Positions 6,504-14,377 of a stretch of 64,000 bases of DNA are shown in pieces. The stretch covers positions 310,001-374,000 of the forward strand of contig NZ_JAHXMY010000001.1 in the NCBI RefSeq assembly GCF_023149035.1. The letters run 5' to 3'. A model generated the notes under the pieces. The model did no database searches. It worked only from the letters and a program-made list of their open reading frames with translations, and was not told the DNA's origin. Position 1 is the first letter of the stretch. The number at the start of each line of letters is the position of its first letter. Position numbers and translations under genes: made by a program. This DNA comes from Microbacterium sp. EYE_78. GTDB taxonomy: Bacteria; Actinomycetota; Actinomycetes; Actinomycetales; Microbacteriaceae.

Positions 6504-6664
6504 GCGTTGACGCCCGCGTTCCGCGCCGCCCGACCGTCCGGATCATATGCTCGGAACGACTCGACACGCTCCGGACGGTACGCAACGTGTGATCTCGACC
6601 GGAGAACATGATGTGGAACGGCACGGGCGGCGGCGCAAGGGCGACTGCGCGCGGGCGGCGGCCC
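6504..6664. terminator. Hairpin-bearing gap between convergent genes
   Basis: ACCGTCCGGA (6533-6542) and TCCGGACGGT (6570-6579) are perfect 10-base complements with a 27-base loop, placed between the plus-strand protease gene and the minus-strand aldo/keto reductase. It probably ends transcription from the left. Nothing else is seen in the gap. Confidence 0.5.
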
Positions 6665-7495
6665 CTACATCTCCTCGTGGGTGTCGGGGTCGCCGTCCCA
6701 CAGCCGGCCGCGCTCGAGGGCGGAGATCGCCGCGATCTCGTCGTCGGTCAGCGAGAAGCCGAACACGTCGGCGTTCTCCGCCTGGCGCGCGGGGTCGGCC
6801 GACTTCGGGATCGGCGTGCTGCCGAGCTGTACGTGCCAGCGGAGCACGGCCTGCGTGGGCGTCACCTCGTGGGCGGCGGCGACGTCGAGCACGGTCTGCT
6901 CGCTCAGCAGCTCCGACCGGCGCGCCAGCGGGCTCCAGCTCTCGGTGCGGATCCCCTGCGAGACGTGGAAGGCGCGCAGGTGCGCCTGCGGGAAGTACGG
7001 GTGCAGCTCGACCTGGTTCACCGCGGGCACGACGCCCGTCGCCTCGATGATGCGGGCGAGCATCGGCTCGGTGAAGTTCGAGACGCCGACCGATCCGACG
7101 CGTCCCTCCTTCTGCAGGTCGACCATCGCGCGGTAGGTGTCGACGTACTTGTCGACGCTCGGGTTCGGCCAATGGATGAGGTACAGGTCGATCCGGTCGA
7201 GGCCGAGCCGCTCGAGCGACCCCTCGGCGCTGCGGCGCGTCTCGTCGTAGCCGTGGTCGCGACCGGGCACCTTGGTCGTCACGAGGAGCTCGTCACGGAT
7301 GCCGCTGCGCCGCACGGCCTCGCCGACCTCGCGCTCGTTCTCGTAGTTCACGGCCGAGTCGAGCAGCCGGTAGCCGCCCTCGATCGCCGCGACGACCGCA
7401 GCCGTCCCGTCCTCCCCGCGGAGGTTGTAGGTGCCGAGGCCGAGCTGGGGGAACGCGGTGCCGTCGTTCAGCGAGACGGTGGGGATGGTGACCAT
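6665..7495 (-). CDS. Aldo/keto reductase
   Basis: A full-length (276 aa) AKR3/5-type protein: LGLGTYN near residue 18, catalytic Asp/Tyr in LLDSAVNYENE, the lysine in VTTKVPG, His in LIHWPNP, then GVSNF and the NADPH-binding IPKSADPARQAEN near the C-terminus. It reduces carbonyl compounds with NADPH in the cytoplasm; the substrate cannot be read from sequence. TAGCGT (7502-7507, minus strand) ends six bases before the ATG, so it has its own leaderless promoter inside the 3' end of cofC and is probably transcribed separately from the large operon. Confidence 0.9.
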   Translation of the reverse strand: MVTIPTVSLNDGTAFPQLGLGTYNLRGEDGTAAVVAAIEGGYRLLDSAVNYENEREVGEAVRRSGIRDELLVTTKVPGRDHGYDETRRSAEGSLERLGLDRIDLYLIHWPNPSVDKYVDTYRAMVDLQKEGRVGSVGVSNFTEPMLARIIEATGVVPAVNQVELHPYFPQAHLRAFHVSQGIRTESWSPLARRSELLSEQTVLDVAAAHEVTPTQAVLRWHVQLGSTPIPKSADPARQAENADVFGFSLTDDEIAAISALERGRLWDGDPDTHEEM

Positions 7496-7499
7496 CCCC

Positions 7500-8099
7500 T
7501 CACGCTACGCCCCGCACACGCTCCCCGGCGCGGGGCAGCAGACCGGCGAGATCGTCGGGGGTGTCGAGGTCCCACCGGAGGCCCGAGGTGGCGCGAACCG
7601 GCAACGGGCGGCAGCCGAGCGCCACGTGCTGCGAGAACGATTCCGTGCCGTACGCAGAGGCCCACGGCACACCGGCCCGTGCGGTGACGAGGGTCGAGCC
7701 GGTGCCGGCGGCATCCGGGATCACCGCGCGAGGCACGCCCGCGGCCATCGACAGCGCCGCCGCCAACTCCGCGGGGGCGAGTGCGGCGAGGTCTGCGGGC
7801 AGTGACGCCCGGTGACGCCGCAGACCGACGCGAGCGGATGCGGCGAGCAAGGCTGCGTCGATGCCCGCCGGCTCGCGCTCGCGGACCAGCTCGACACCGC
7901 CGGGCAGCAGCGAGGCCAGCGCCGCATCGGCGGTCACGACGATCACCCGGGCGACCCCGGCCGTGCGCGTGGCGACGTCGATCGTGTCGAGCGCGAGTGC
8001 GCGGGCGATCCCGCCGCGGCGGATGTCGTCGCCGAGCCGCGACTTGGCGTCGGCGAACGGCTTGACCGGGATCATCACCGCCCAGCCGCGACCGCTCAT
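7500..8099 (-). CDS. cofC: 2-phospho-L-lactate/phosphoenolpyruvate guanylyltransferase (CofC/FbiD)
   Basis: This 199-residue protein begins WAVMIPVKPFADAKSRLG, the nucleotide-binding signature of CofC/FbiD, and continues with VARVIVVTADAALASL and a C-terminal SGLRWDLDTPDDL. It activates phosphoenolpyruvate or 2-phospholactate with GTP for coupling to FO, the third step in making coenzyme F420. The ATG at 8099 overlaps the stop of the upstream fgd gene (8096-8099), so it is translationally coupled. It is the last gene of the 13-gene pyrimidine/F420 run. Which substrate it uses cannot be told from sequence; actinobacterial FbiD enzymes use phosphoenolpyruvate. Confidence 0.88.
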   Translation of the reverse strand: MSGRGWAVMIPVKPFADAKSRLGDDIRRGGIARALALDTIDVATRTAGVARVIVVTADAALASLLPGGVELVREREPAGIDAALLAASARVGLRRHRASLPADLAALAPAELAAALSMAAGVPRAVIPDAAGTGSTLVTARAGVPWASAYGTESFSQHVALGCRPLPVRATSGLRWDLDTPDDLAGLLPRAGERVRGVA

Positions 8100-9106
8100 G
8101 CGAACCTCTTCCGCAGTCGCGGCAGGATGTCGTCGGCGTAGCGCCGCAGGAACGCCTGCTGGTCCGCGCCCGGGTCGTGGAAGACGAGGTGGCGGAAGCC
8201 CATGTCGACGTACTCCGCGATGCGCTCGACGTGCTCGTCGGGGTCGTCCGAGACGATGAAGCGGGATGCCGCTCGCTCGATCGGCAGGGCAGCGGCCCGC
8301 CGCTGCATCTCGCGCGGATCGTGGATCCCCATCTTCTCCTCGGCCGACAGCGCGAGCGGAGCCCAGAAGCGGGTGCGCTCCCGCGCCGTCTCGAGGTCGG
8401 GGTGATACGACACCTTGACCTCGATCATGCGGTCGACCTCGTCGGCGTCCCGCCCACCCTTGGTCACCCCGTCGGCGACGGCGGGCAGCAGCGTGTCGGT
8501 GTACAGCTCCCGGTTCTTGCCGCTCGTCGTGATGAACCCGTCGCCGGTGCGGCCCGCCAGACGCGCGGCGGCCGGTCCGGCCGCGCCGATGTAGATCGGC
8601 ACGGGCTCGTCGGGGCGGTCGTAGACGGTCGCATCGTCGACCTTCCAGAACGCTCCGTCGAAGGTGACCCGCTCGTGGTCCCACAGCTCCCGCATCAGCG
8701 CGATCGACTCCTTGAGGCGCTGGAACCGCTCGGGGGGCTCCGGCCAGTCCAGTCCGAGCGTCACCTCGTTGAGCGCCTCCCCGGTGCCGACCCCCAGGAT
8801 GATGCGCCCGGGGTTCAGCACCGCGAGGGTCGCGATCGACTGCGCGACGACCGCCGGGTGGTACCGGAAGGACGGGGTGAGCACCGAGGTGCCCAGCAGG
8901 ATGCGGGAGGTGCGGGCGCCGAGCGCCCCCAACCAGGGCAGGGCGGCCGGCGCGTGACCGCCGTCGTGCATCCACGGCTGGAAGTGGTCGGAGATGAAGA
9001 CGCTGTCGAAGCCCGCCGCCTCGGCGGCGACGGCGTGCTCGAGCAGCTCGACGGGGCCGAACTGCTCCGCCGAGGCCTTGTATCCGAACCGGATCGGGAC
9101 GCTCAT
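8096..9106 (-). CDS. fgd: F420-dependent glucose-6-phosphate dehydrogenase
   Basis: The 336-residue luciferase-like protein matches FGD throughout: GYKASAEQF at the N-terminus, SDHFQPW with catalytic His41, GTSVLTP, GVGTGEALNE with Glu110, and the phosphate-contacting Lys197, Lys258 and Arg282 at positions equivalent to Lys198, Lys259 and Arg283 of mycobacterial FGD1. It oxidises glucose 6-phosphate to the lactone and reduces F420, the main way actinobacteria recharge this cofactor. It overlaps cofC downstream and the monooxygenase upstream (stop/start overlap at 9103-9106), placing F420 recharging inside the pyrimidine operon. Confidence 0.88.
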   Translation of the reverse strand: MSVPIRFGYKASAEQFGPVELLEHAVAAEAAGFDSVFISDHFQPWMHDGGHAPAALPWLGALGARTSRILLGTSVLTPSFRYHPAVVAQSIATLAVLNPGRIILGVGTGEALNEVTLGLDWPEPPERFQRLKESIALMRELWDHERVTFDGAFWKVDDATVYDRPDEPVPIYIGAAGPAAARLAGRTGDGFITTSGKNRELYTDTLLPAVADGVTKGGRDADEVDRMIEVKVSYHPDLETARERTRFWAPLALSAEEKMGIHDPREMQRRAAALPIERAASRFIVSDDPDEHVERIAEYVDMGFRHLVFHDPGADQQAFLRRYADDILPRLRKRFA

Positions 9107-10572
9107 CGTGCTCCTCCTGTCAGCACGGACCGCTCGGTCCGCGTCACCGCGGTCTGCGCCGCGTCCGTCATCGCCGCATCCATGTCGGACACCGTCCCCG
9201 GCCAGAGCACCCCGATGCCGCCGGAGCGGTCATCGAGGTACCAGCTCTCGCACCCGCTGAGCCACGCCGTCCCCGCGGCTCGTGCGGCGACGTCGGCGGT
9301 GGCGCGGGCCTCGGCATCCGCGTCGACGCGGGCAACACCGCCGCCGTCGACCACCCGGCGGACGAAGGCCGCCTGCCGTTCGAGGACCAGCAGCGACGAG
9401 GCGTGCGGCAGCGCGGAGTGCGGACCGTTCATCACGAAGAGGTTGGGGAAGCCCGCGACCATCGTCGAGGCGACCGCGGTCATCCCACCGGCCCAGTGCT
9501 CGGCGAGCGTGCGCCCGCCCTCGCCCCGCACGATCTCGGCGTAGGGCTGATGCGTCGTCTCGAACCCCGTCGCCAGCACGATGCGGTCGACCCCGTCGTA
9601 CGCGACGCCCGACGCGCCGACGAGGCGGCGACCCTCGACGCGGGCGAGGGCCGACGGCTCGAGGACGACGGCGTCGCCCGCGACGGCGGGGTAGAAGGCG
9701 TCGGACAGCACGACGCGCTTGCACCCGAACGGATACGTCGGGGTCAGGGCGCGCCGCAGCGCCCGGTCGGGCACGCTGCCGGCGAGGTGCGCGAGCGCGG
9801 CGCGACGGGCCCGAGCGGATGCCGCGCCGCGCCCGGACCGCGCCGCGAATCGCTCGTCGTCGCCGGACGCGTGCGCCTCCCGCTCCTGTGCGACCGCGCC
9901 CCGGGCGGCGAACCGCTCGGCGTCGACGGCGTCGTAGGTGCGGCCGCCGCGCGGGAGCACCCATGCCGGCGAGCGCTGGAACAGGGTGACCTCGGCGCCC
10001 GCGGCCACCAGCTCCGGGACGAGCTGCGCGGCGCTCGACCCGGTGCCGACCACGGCGATGCGCCTGCCGGCGACCGGTTCGGACGGATCCCACCTCGCGG
10101 TGTGCGCGACGCTGCCGGGGAAGGAGGCGAGGCCCGGGACGTCCGGGATCCGCGGCTCGCTGAGCCGCCCGCAGCCGAGCACGAGCACGTCGGCCGTGTC
10201 GGGGCCGTCGCCCGAGAACCCGAGGCGCCAGACCTGTGCGAGCTCGTCCCAGGCGGCATCCGTCAGCGCGGTGCCGAAGCGGATCGCGGCGCGCAGGCCC
10301 TCACGGTCGACGATCGCGTCGAGGTACGCGGCGATCTCGGCGCCGGGGGCGAACTCGGCCGACCAGTGCGGGTTCGGGTGACGCTCGAGGCTGTACAGGT
10401 GCGCGGGGACGTCGCACGCGACACCCGGGTAGACGTTCTCGCGCCACGTGCCGCCGACCCGGTCGGCGCGCTCGACGACCACGACCTCGTGTCCGGCGGC
10501 GCGCAGTTCGAGGGCCGCCGCGACACCGGCGAACCCGGCGCCGATGACGACGACCTCGCTGTGCCCCGTCAC
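9103..10572 (-). CDS. Flavin monooxygenase of the Baeyer-Villiger type
   Basis: The GTG at 10572 overlaps the fbiC stop (10569-10572) and begins HSEVVVIGAGFAGVAAA. The 489-residue protein has the FAD site GAGFAG (residues 11-16), GGTWRENVYPGVACD, the Baeyer-Villiger fingerprint FPGSVAHTARWD at residues 151-162 (FxGxxxHxxxW[P/D]), and the NADPH site GTGSSA at 176-181. Such enzymes insert oxygen next to a ketone using NADPH and O2 via a flavin peroxide. Its substrate is unknown, and it is odd to find it between fbiC and fgd. It could also be a related N-hydroxylating monooxygenase, but the fingerprint argues for the Baeyer-Villiger group. Confidence 0.82.
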   Translation of the reverse strand: MTGHSEVVVIGAGFAGVAAALELRAAGHEVVVVERADRVGGTWRENVYPGVACDVPAHLYSLERHPNPHWSAEFAPGAEIAAYLDAIVDREGLRAAIRFGTALTDAAWDELAQVWRLGFSGDGPDTADVLVLGCGRLSEPRIPDVPGLASFPGSVAHTARWDPSEPVAGRRIAVVGTGSSAAQLVPELVAAGAEVTLFQRSPAWVLPRGGRTYDAVDAERFAARGAVAQEREAHASGDDERFAARSGRGAASARARRAALAHLAGSVPDRALRRALTPTYPFGCKRVVLSDAFYPAVAGDAVVLEPSALARVEGRRLVGASGVAYDGVDRIVLATGFETTHQPYAEIVRGEGGRTLAEHWAGGMTAVASTMVAGFPNLFVMNGPHSALPHASSLLVLERQAAFVRRVVDGGGVARVDADAEARATADVAARAAGTAWLSGCESWYLDDRSGGIGVLWPGTVSDMDAAMTDAAQTAVTRTERSVLTGGAR

Positions 10573-12833
10573 GCGGCCGCCCCGACCGGTGCGCCGTAGG
10601 CAGTGGTGCGTTCGCGGAGCCGCCGCCGCAGCGACGCCGACAGACGCGCGGCGTCGGCGAACGGCAGCTCGAGGCCCTGCTCGACGCCGGCGTCCGGGCG
10701 CACCCGACCGTCCAGCAGCGTGCCGCCCAGGTCGTCGCCGCCGCTGCGCAGGAGTTCGGCGGTGACCGCGCGACCGTGCCGGGTCCATGGGATCTGGATG
10801 TGTCGGATGCCGTCGTTCAGCAGCAGGCGCGAGACGGCGACCATCGCGCGGTGCTCATCGAGCGGCGAGCGTTCCGCGGCCGTCGACCCGTGGCCCGGTA
10901 ACGGGATCGGGACGAACTCGGTGAATCCACCGGTCTCGTCGTGCAGATCGCGGAGCGCCAGCAGATGCGCGATGCGGGCGGCGGCCGACTCGACGTGCCC
11001 GTAGAAGAGGACCGAGCTGGTCCGCACGCCGAGGGCATGCTCGGCGCGGACGATCTCCACCCACCGGTCGACCTCGAGATCCTCCGGCGCGATGCGGCGC
11101 CGGATGTCGTCGTCGAGGACCTTCACGCCCGTGCCGGGCATCGTCCCGACGCCGGCATCTCGGAGGAGCGTGATCGCTCGCGTGACGCCGATGGTCGTCC
11201 GGTCCGCGAGGTCGGCGACGTCCTGCGGCCGGAACGCGTGGAGGTGCAGCGCGGGCGCGGCGGCGCGGACGACCCGCACGAGCTCCTCGTAGAGCGCGGG
11301 GTCCTCGGTGGCCTCGAGCCGCCCCTGGATGCAGAGTTCCGTCGCGCCCAGGGCCGCGGCATCCCTCGCGATCTCGGCCGCGTCCGCGAGCCCGAACGCT
11401 CCCGCACCGGATGCCGACGATCCGGCGACGGACCGGTGCAGGCCGCCGGAGGCGAGGTTGCGGTTGACGACGATGCTCACGGTGTCGCCGATCGTCGCGC
11501 GGCGCAGATCGTCGGCCGTCCGGACGAGACGCTCGAGGTCGGTGCCGGTCGCCGTCAGCAGGTGCTCCCAGTCCCCCGCGTCCAGCTCGCGGGGCGTCGT
11601 CGCGGCGGTCTCGAGCAGCGCGGTGCCCCGCGAGCGTCGTCCCGCCGCGCGAGGCGCCGTCCGCGCGAGTCCCGACATCGGGTCGGCGAGCGCCTCGACG
11701 GCCGCGTGCAGCCCTTGGTCGATCCACGCATCCCGGTCCTGCACGAACTCCGGCTGGGCGGTGAGCCGCTCGACCAGCGTGAAGCCCGCCGCGGCGGTGG
11801 CGGCGGCGAGGTCGTCCAGGTGCGGCCACGGCCGCTCCGGGTTCACGTGGTCCGCCGTCAGCGGCGAGACGCCGCCCCAGTCGTCGACGCCGGCGGCGAG
11901 CAGAGCCGCGAGCTCCGCCGGGTCCGACAGGTTCGGCGGCGCCTGGATGCGCATGCACGGCCCGAGGACCAGGCGCGCCACGGCGATCGCGGCGAGGTAC
12001 GCGTCGCGGTCGGCATCGGGCGTGCTCTGCATCGCAGTGCTCGGCTTGGCGCGGAAGTTCTGGACGATCACCTCCTGCAGGTGATCGTGGCGCGCGTGCG
12101 CGTCGCGGAGCTCGAACAGCGACGCCGCGCGGTCCGCGACCGTTTCGCCGATCCCGACCAGGATGCCGGTGGTGAAGGGGATGCGGGCGCGCCCGGCATC
12201 CTCGATGACGGCCGACCGCACGGCCGGGTCCTTGTCCGGCGAGCCGTGATGCGCGGCTCCGGGGGTCTCGAACAGGGCGCGCGAGGTCGTCTCGAGCATC
12301 ATCCCCATCGAGGGCGACACCAGGCGGAGCGTCGCGAGCTCGGCCGGGGTCATGACCCCGGGGTTCGCGTGCGCCAGAAGCCCCGTCTCGGCCGTCACGA
12401 GGCGCGCGGCGTGCGCGACGTAGTCGATCGTCGAGGCGAAGCCGTGCGCGTCGAGCCACGCCCTCGCCTCGGGCCAGCGGTCCTCGGGCCGGTCGCCGAG
12501 GGTGAGGAGGGCCTCCTTGCAGCCCTGCGCCGCCCCGGCCCGCGCGATGCGCAGGATCTGCGCGTCGTCGAGATACGCGGGCGCCTGCTTGCGCAGCAAC
12601 TGCGCTGGGGTGTCGACGAAGGCGCAGTAGTGGCACCGATCGCGGCAGAGGGTCGTCAGCGGCAGGAAGACCTTGCGGGAGTAGGTGACGACGCCGGGGC
12701 GCCCCGCGGCGGCGAGCCCGCTGTCGCGCATCGCCGCGGCACGAGCCATCAGGGCGTCGAGCTCCCGCCCGGTCGCGGCGAGCAGGCGCTCGGCCTCGAC
12801 CGGGTCGGCGAGGGTGTTCTCGGGGTGGGGCAT
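10569..12833 (-). CDS. fbiC: FO synthase (CofG-CofH fusion) with degenerate CofH half
   Basis: A 754-residue two-domain protein. The N-terminal CofG half has the radical-SAM cluster C63-RDR-C67-HY-C70 and aligns in order with FbiC proteins. The C-terminal CofH half is recognisable (VVNRN at 455-459, ALGATELCIQG, LRDAGVGTMPGTG, SSVLFYGHVE, TGGFTEFVPIPL, DLGGTLLDG), but residues 460-486, where CX3CX2C should follow VxNRN, contain no cysteine and are a Gly/Ser/Ala-rich string. No frame of that DNA restores the motif. The whole protein is about 100 residues shorter than mycobacterial FbiC. FbiC normally joins a pyrimidine intermediate of flavin biosynthesis to tyrosine to make the deazaflavin FO. 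As written, only the CofG reaction looks possible. Confidence 0.85.
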   Translation of the reverse strand: MPHPENTLADPVEAERLLAATGRELDALMARAAAMRDSGLAAAGRPGVVTYSRKVFLPLTTLCRDRCHYCAFVDTPAQLLRKQAPAYLDDAQILRIARAGAAQGCKEALLTLGDRPEDRWPEARAWLDAHGFASTIDYVAHAARLVTAETGLLAHANPGVMTPAELATLRLVSPSMGMMLETTSRALFETPGAAHHGSPDKDPAVRSAVIEDAGRARIPFTTGILVGIGETVADRAASLFELRDAHARHDHLQEVIVQNFRAKPSTAMQSTPDADRDAYLAAIAVARLVLGPCMRIQAPPNLSDPAELAALLAAGVDDWGGVSPLTADHVNPERPWPHLDDLAAATAAAGFTLVERLTAQPEFVQDRDAWIDQGLHAAVEALADPMSGLARTAPRAAGRRSRGTALLETAATTPRELDAGDWEHLLTATGTDLERLVRTADDLRRATIGDTVSIVVNRNLASGGLHRSVAGSSASGAGAFGLADAAEIARDAAALGATELCIQGRLEATEDPALYEELVRVVRAAAPALHLHAFRPQDVADLADRTTIGVTRAITLLRDAGVGTMPGTGVKVLDDDIRRRIAPEDLEVDRWVEIVRAEHALGVRTSSVLFYGHVESAAARIAHLLALRDLHDETGGFTEFVPIPLPGHGSTAAERSPLDEHRAMVAVSRLLLNDGIRHIQIPWTRHGRAVTAELLRSGGDDLGGTLLDGRVRPDAGVEQGLELPFADAARLSASLRRRLRERTTAYGAPVGAAA

Positions 12834-12843
12834 GGCGGGTCTC

Positions 12844-14352
12844 TCAGTCGTGCTGCGGGAAGCCCAGGTTCAGGCCGCCGTGGGACGGGTCGAGCCAGCG
12901 CGAGGTCACCGCCTTCTCGCGGGTGAAGAACGCGAAGCCCTGGGGGCCGTAGGCCTTCGCATCGCCGAACAACGACGCCTTCCAGCCGCCGAACGAGTGG
13001 TACGCGACGGGCACCGGGATCGGGACGTTCACGCCGACCATGCCGACGCTGACCTCGCGCTGGAACCGGCGCGCGGCGCCGCCGTCGTTCGTGAAGATCG
13101 CCGTGCCGTTGCCGTACGGGCTCGCCTCGATGAGGGCGAGACCCTCCTCGTACCCGGCGACGCGCACGACCGACAGCACCGGGCCGAAGATCTCGTCGGT
13201 GTAGACCGCGGACGAGGTCGGCACCTTGTCGATGAGCGTCGGGCCGAGCCAGAACCCGTCACCGTCGGCATCCGGCACCACGTCGCGCCCGTCGACGACG
13301 ATGTCGGCGCCGTCGGCCTCGGCCACGCCGAGGTAGCCGGCCACCTTGTCGCGGTGCTCGCGGGTGATGAGCGGGCCCATGTCGCAGCCGCGCGTCCCGT
13401 CGCCGGTGCGGAGGGTCGCGACCCGCTCGGCGATCTTCGCGACGAGCGTGTCGGCGATCGACTCGGTCGCGAGCAGCACCGAGATGGCCATGCACCGCTC
13501 CCCCGCCGAGCCGAAGCCGGCATTGACGGCGGCGTCGGCGGCGAGATCGAGGTCGGCATCCGGAAGGACCAGCATGTGGTTCTTCGCACCGCCGAGCGCC
13601 TGCACCCGCTTGCCCTGCGCGCTCGCGCGCTCGTAGATGTAGCGCGCGATGGGCGTCGACCCGACGAAGGAGACCGCACCGACGGACGGGTGGTCGAGGA
13701 TGGCGTCGACGGCCTCCTTGTCGCCGTGGACGACGTTCAGCACACCCGCCGGCAGCCCGGCCTCGGCGAGCGCGCGAGCGATCCAGTCCGACGCGGTCGG
13801 GTCCTTCTCGCTGGGCTTCAGGACGACCGTGTTCCCGGCGACGAGCGCGATCGGCAGGAACCACAGCGGCACCATCGCGGGGAAGTTGAACGGGCTGATG
13901 ACCCCGACGACGCCCACCGGCTGCTTGACGGAGTAGACGTCGACGCCGGTCGACACGTTCTCGGAGTACTCGCCCTTCAGCAGGTGCGAGGCGCCGCAGG
14001 CGAACTCGACGACCTCGAGCCCGCGGGCGATCTCGCCGAGCGCGTCGGAGAGGACCTTGCCGTGCTCCGCCGTGAGGATCGCGGCGAGCTCGTCCTTCCG
14101 CGCGTTGAGGATCTCGCGGAACGAGAACATCACGCCCTGCCGCTTGGCGAGGCTCGCGTCGCGCCAGGCGGGGAGCGCCGCGGCCGCCCGCTCGACCGCG
14201 ACGCCGATGTCGGCGGTGCTCGCGAGGCGGACCTGTCCGCTCACACGGCCGGTGGCGGGGTTGTGGATCGGGCCGGTGCGGTCCGAGTCACCGCTCCACG
14301 CGGCGCCGTCGACCCAGTGATCGAGCACGGGGGCAGAAGTCTGTTCGGTCAT
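12844..14352 (-). CDS. mmsA: (Methyl)malonate-semialdehyde dehydrogenase, CoA-acylating
   Basis: A 502-residue aldehyde dehydrogenase with SPFNFPAMVPLWF, VLKPSEKDP, and catalytic Cys287 in GSAGERCMAI. The residues around the cysteine and the NGTAIFT and GWKASLFGD blocks are typical of methylmalonate-semialdehyde dehydrogenase, which makes propionyl-CoA or acetyl-CoA from methylmalonate or malonate semialdehyde with NAD+ and CoA. Next to the aminotransferase and dihydropyrimidinase genes, it fits the last step of uracil or thymine degradation. Eleven bases separate it from fbiC downstream and 25 from the aminotransferase upstream. Confidence 0.88.
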   Translation of the reverse strand: MTEQTSAPVLDHWVDGAAWSGDSDRTGPIHNPATGRVSGQVRLASTADIGVAVERAAAALPAWRDASLAKRQGVMFSFREILNARKDELAAILTAEHGKVLSDALGEIARGLEVVEFACGASHLLKGEYSENVSTGVDVYSVKQPVGVVGVISPFNFPAMVPLWFLPIALVAGNTVVLKPSEKDPTASDWIARALAEAGLPAGVLNVVHGDKEAVDAILDHPSVGAVSFVGSTPIARYIYERASAQGKRVQALGGAKNHMLVLPDADLDLAADAAVNAGFGSAGERCMAISVLLATESIADTLVAKIAERVATLRTGDGTRGCDMGPLITREHRDKVAGYLGVAEADGADIVVDGRDVVPDADGDGFWLGPTLIDKVPTSSAVYTDEIFGPVLSVVRVAGYEEGLALIEASPYGNGTAIFTNDGGAARRFQREVSVGMVGVNVPIPVPVAYHSFGGWKASLFGDAKAYGPQGFAFFTREKAVTSRWLDPSHGGLNLGFPQHD

Positions 14353-14377
14353 GGTTCCTCCGAAGAAGTCGTGCGGG

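Noticed and set aside
6608-7687. Long plus-strand frame opposite the aldo/keto reductase
   Set aside because: High-GC shadow of a well-supported gene; residue composition is Arg/Gly/Ala-rich and matches no fold. The same applies to the long frames opposite fbiC, mmsA, the ABC genes, phoX and pgi.
11370-11475. Frameshift hiding the CofH cysteine motif
   Set aside because: The other two frames of the same strand do not give CX3CX2C, and the frame stays homologous on both sides.
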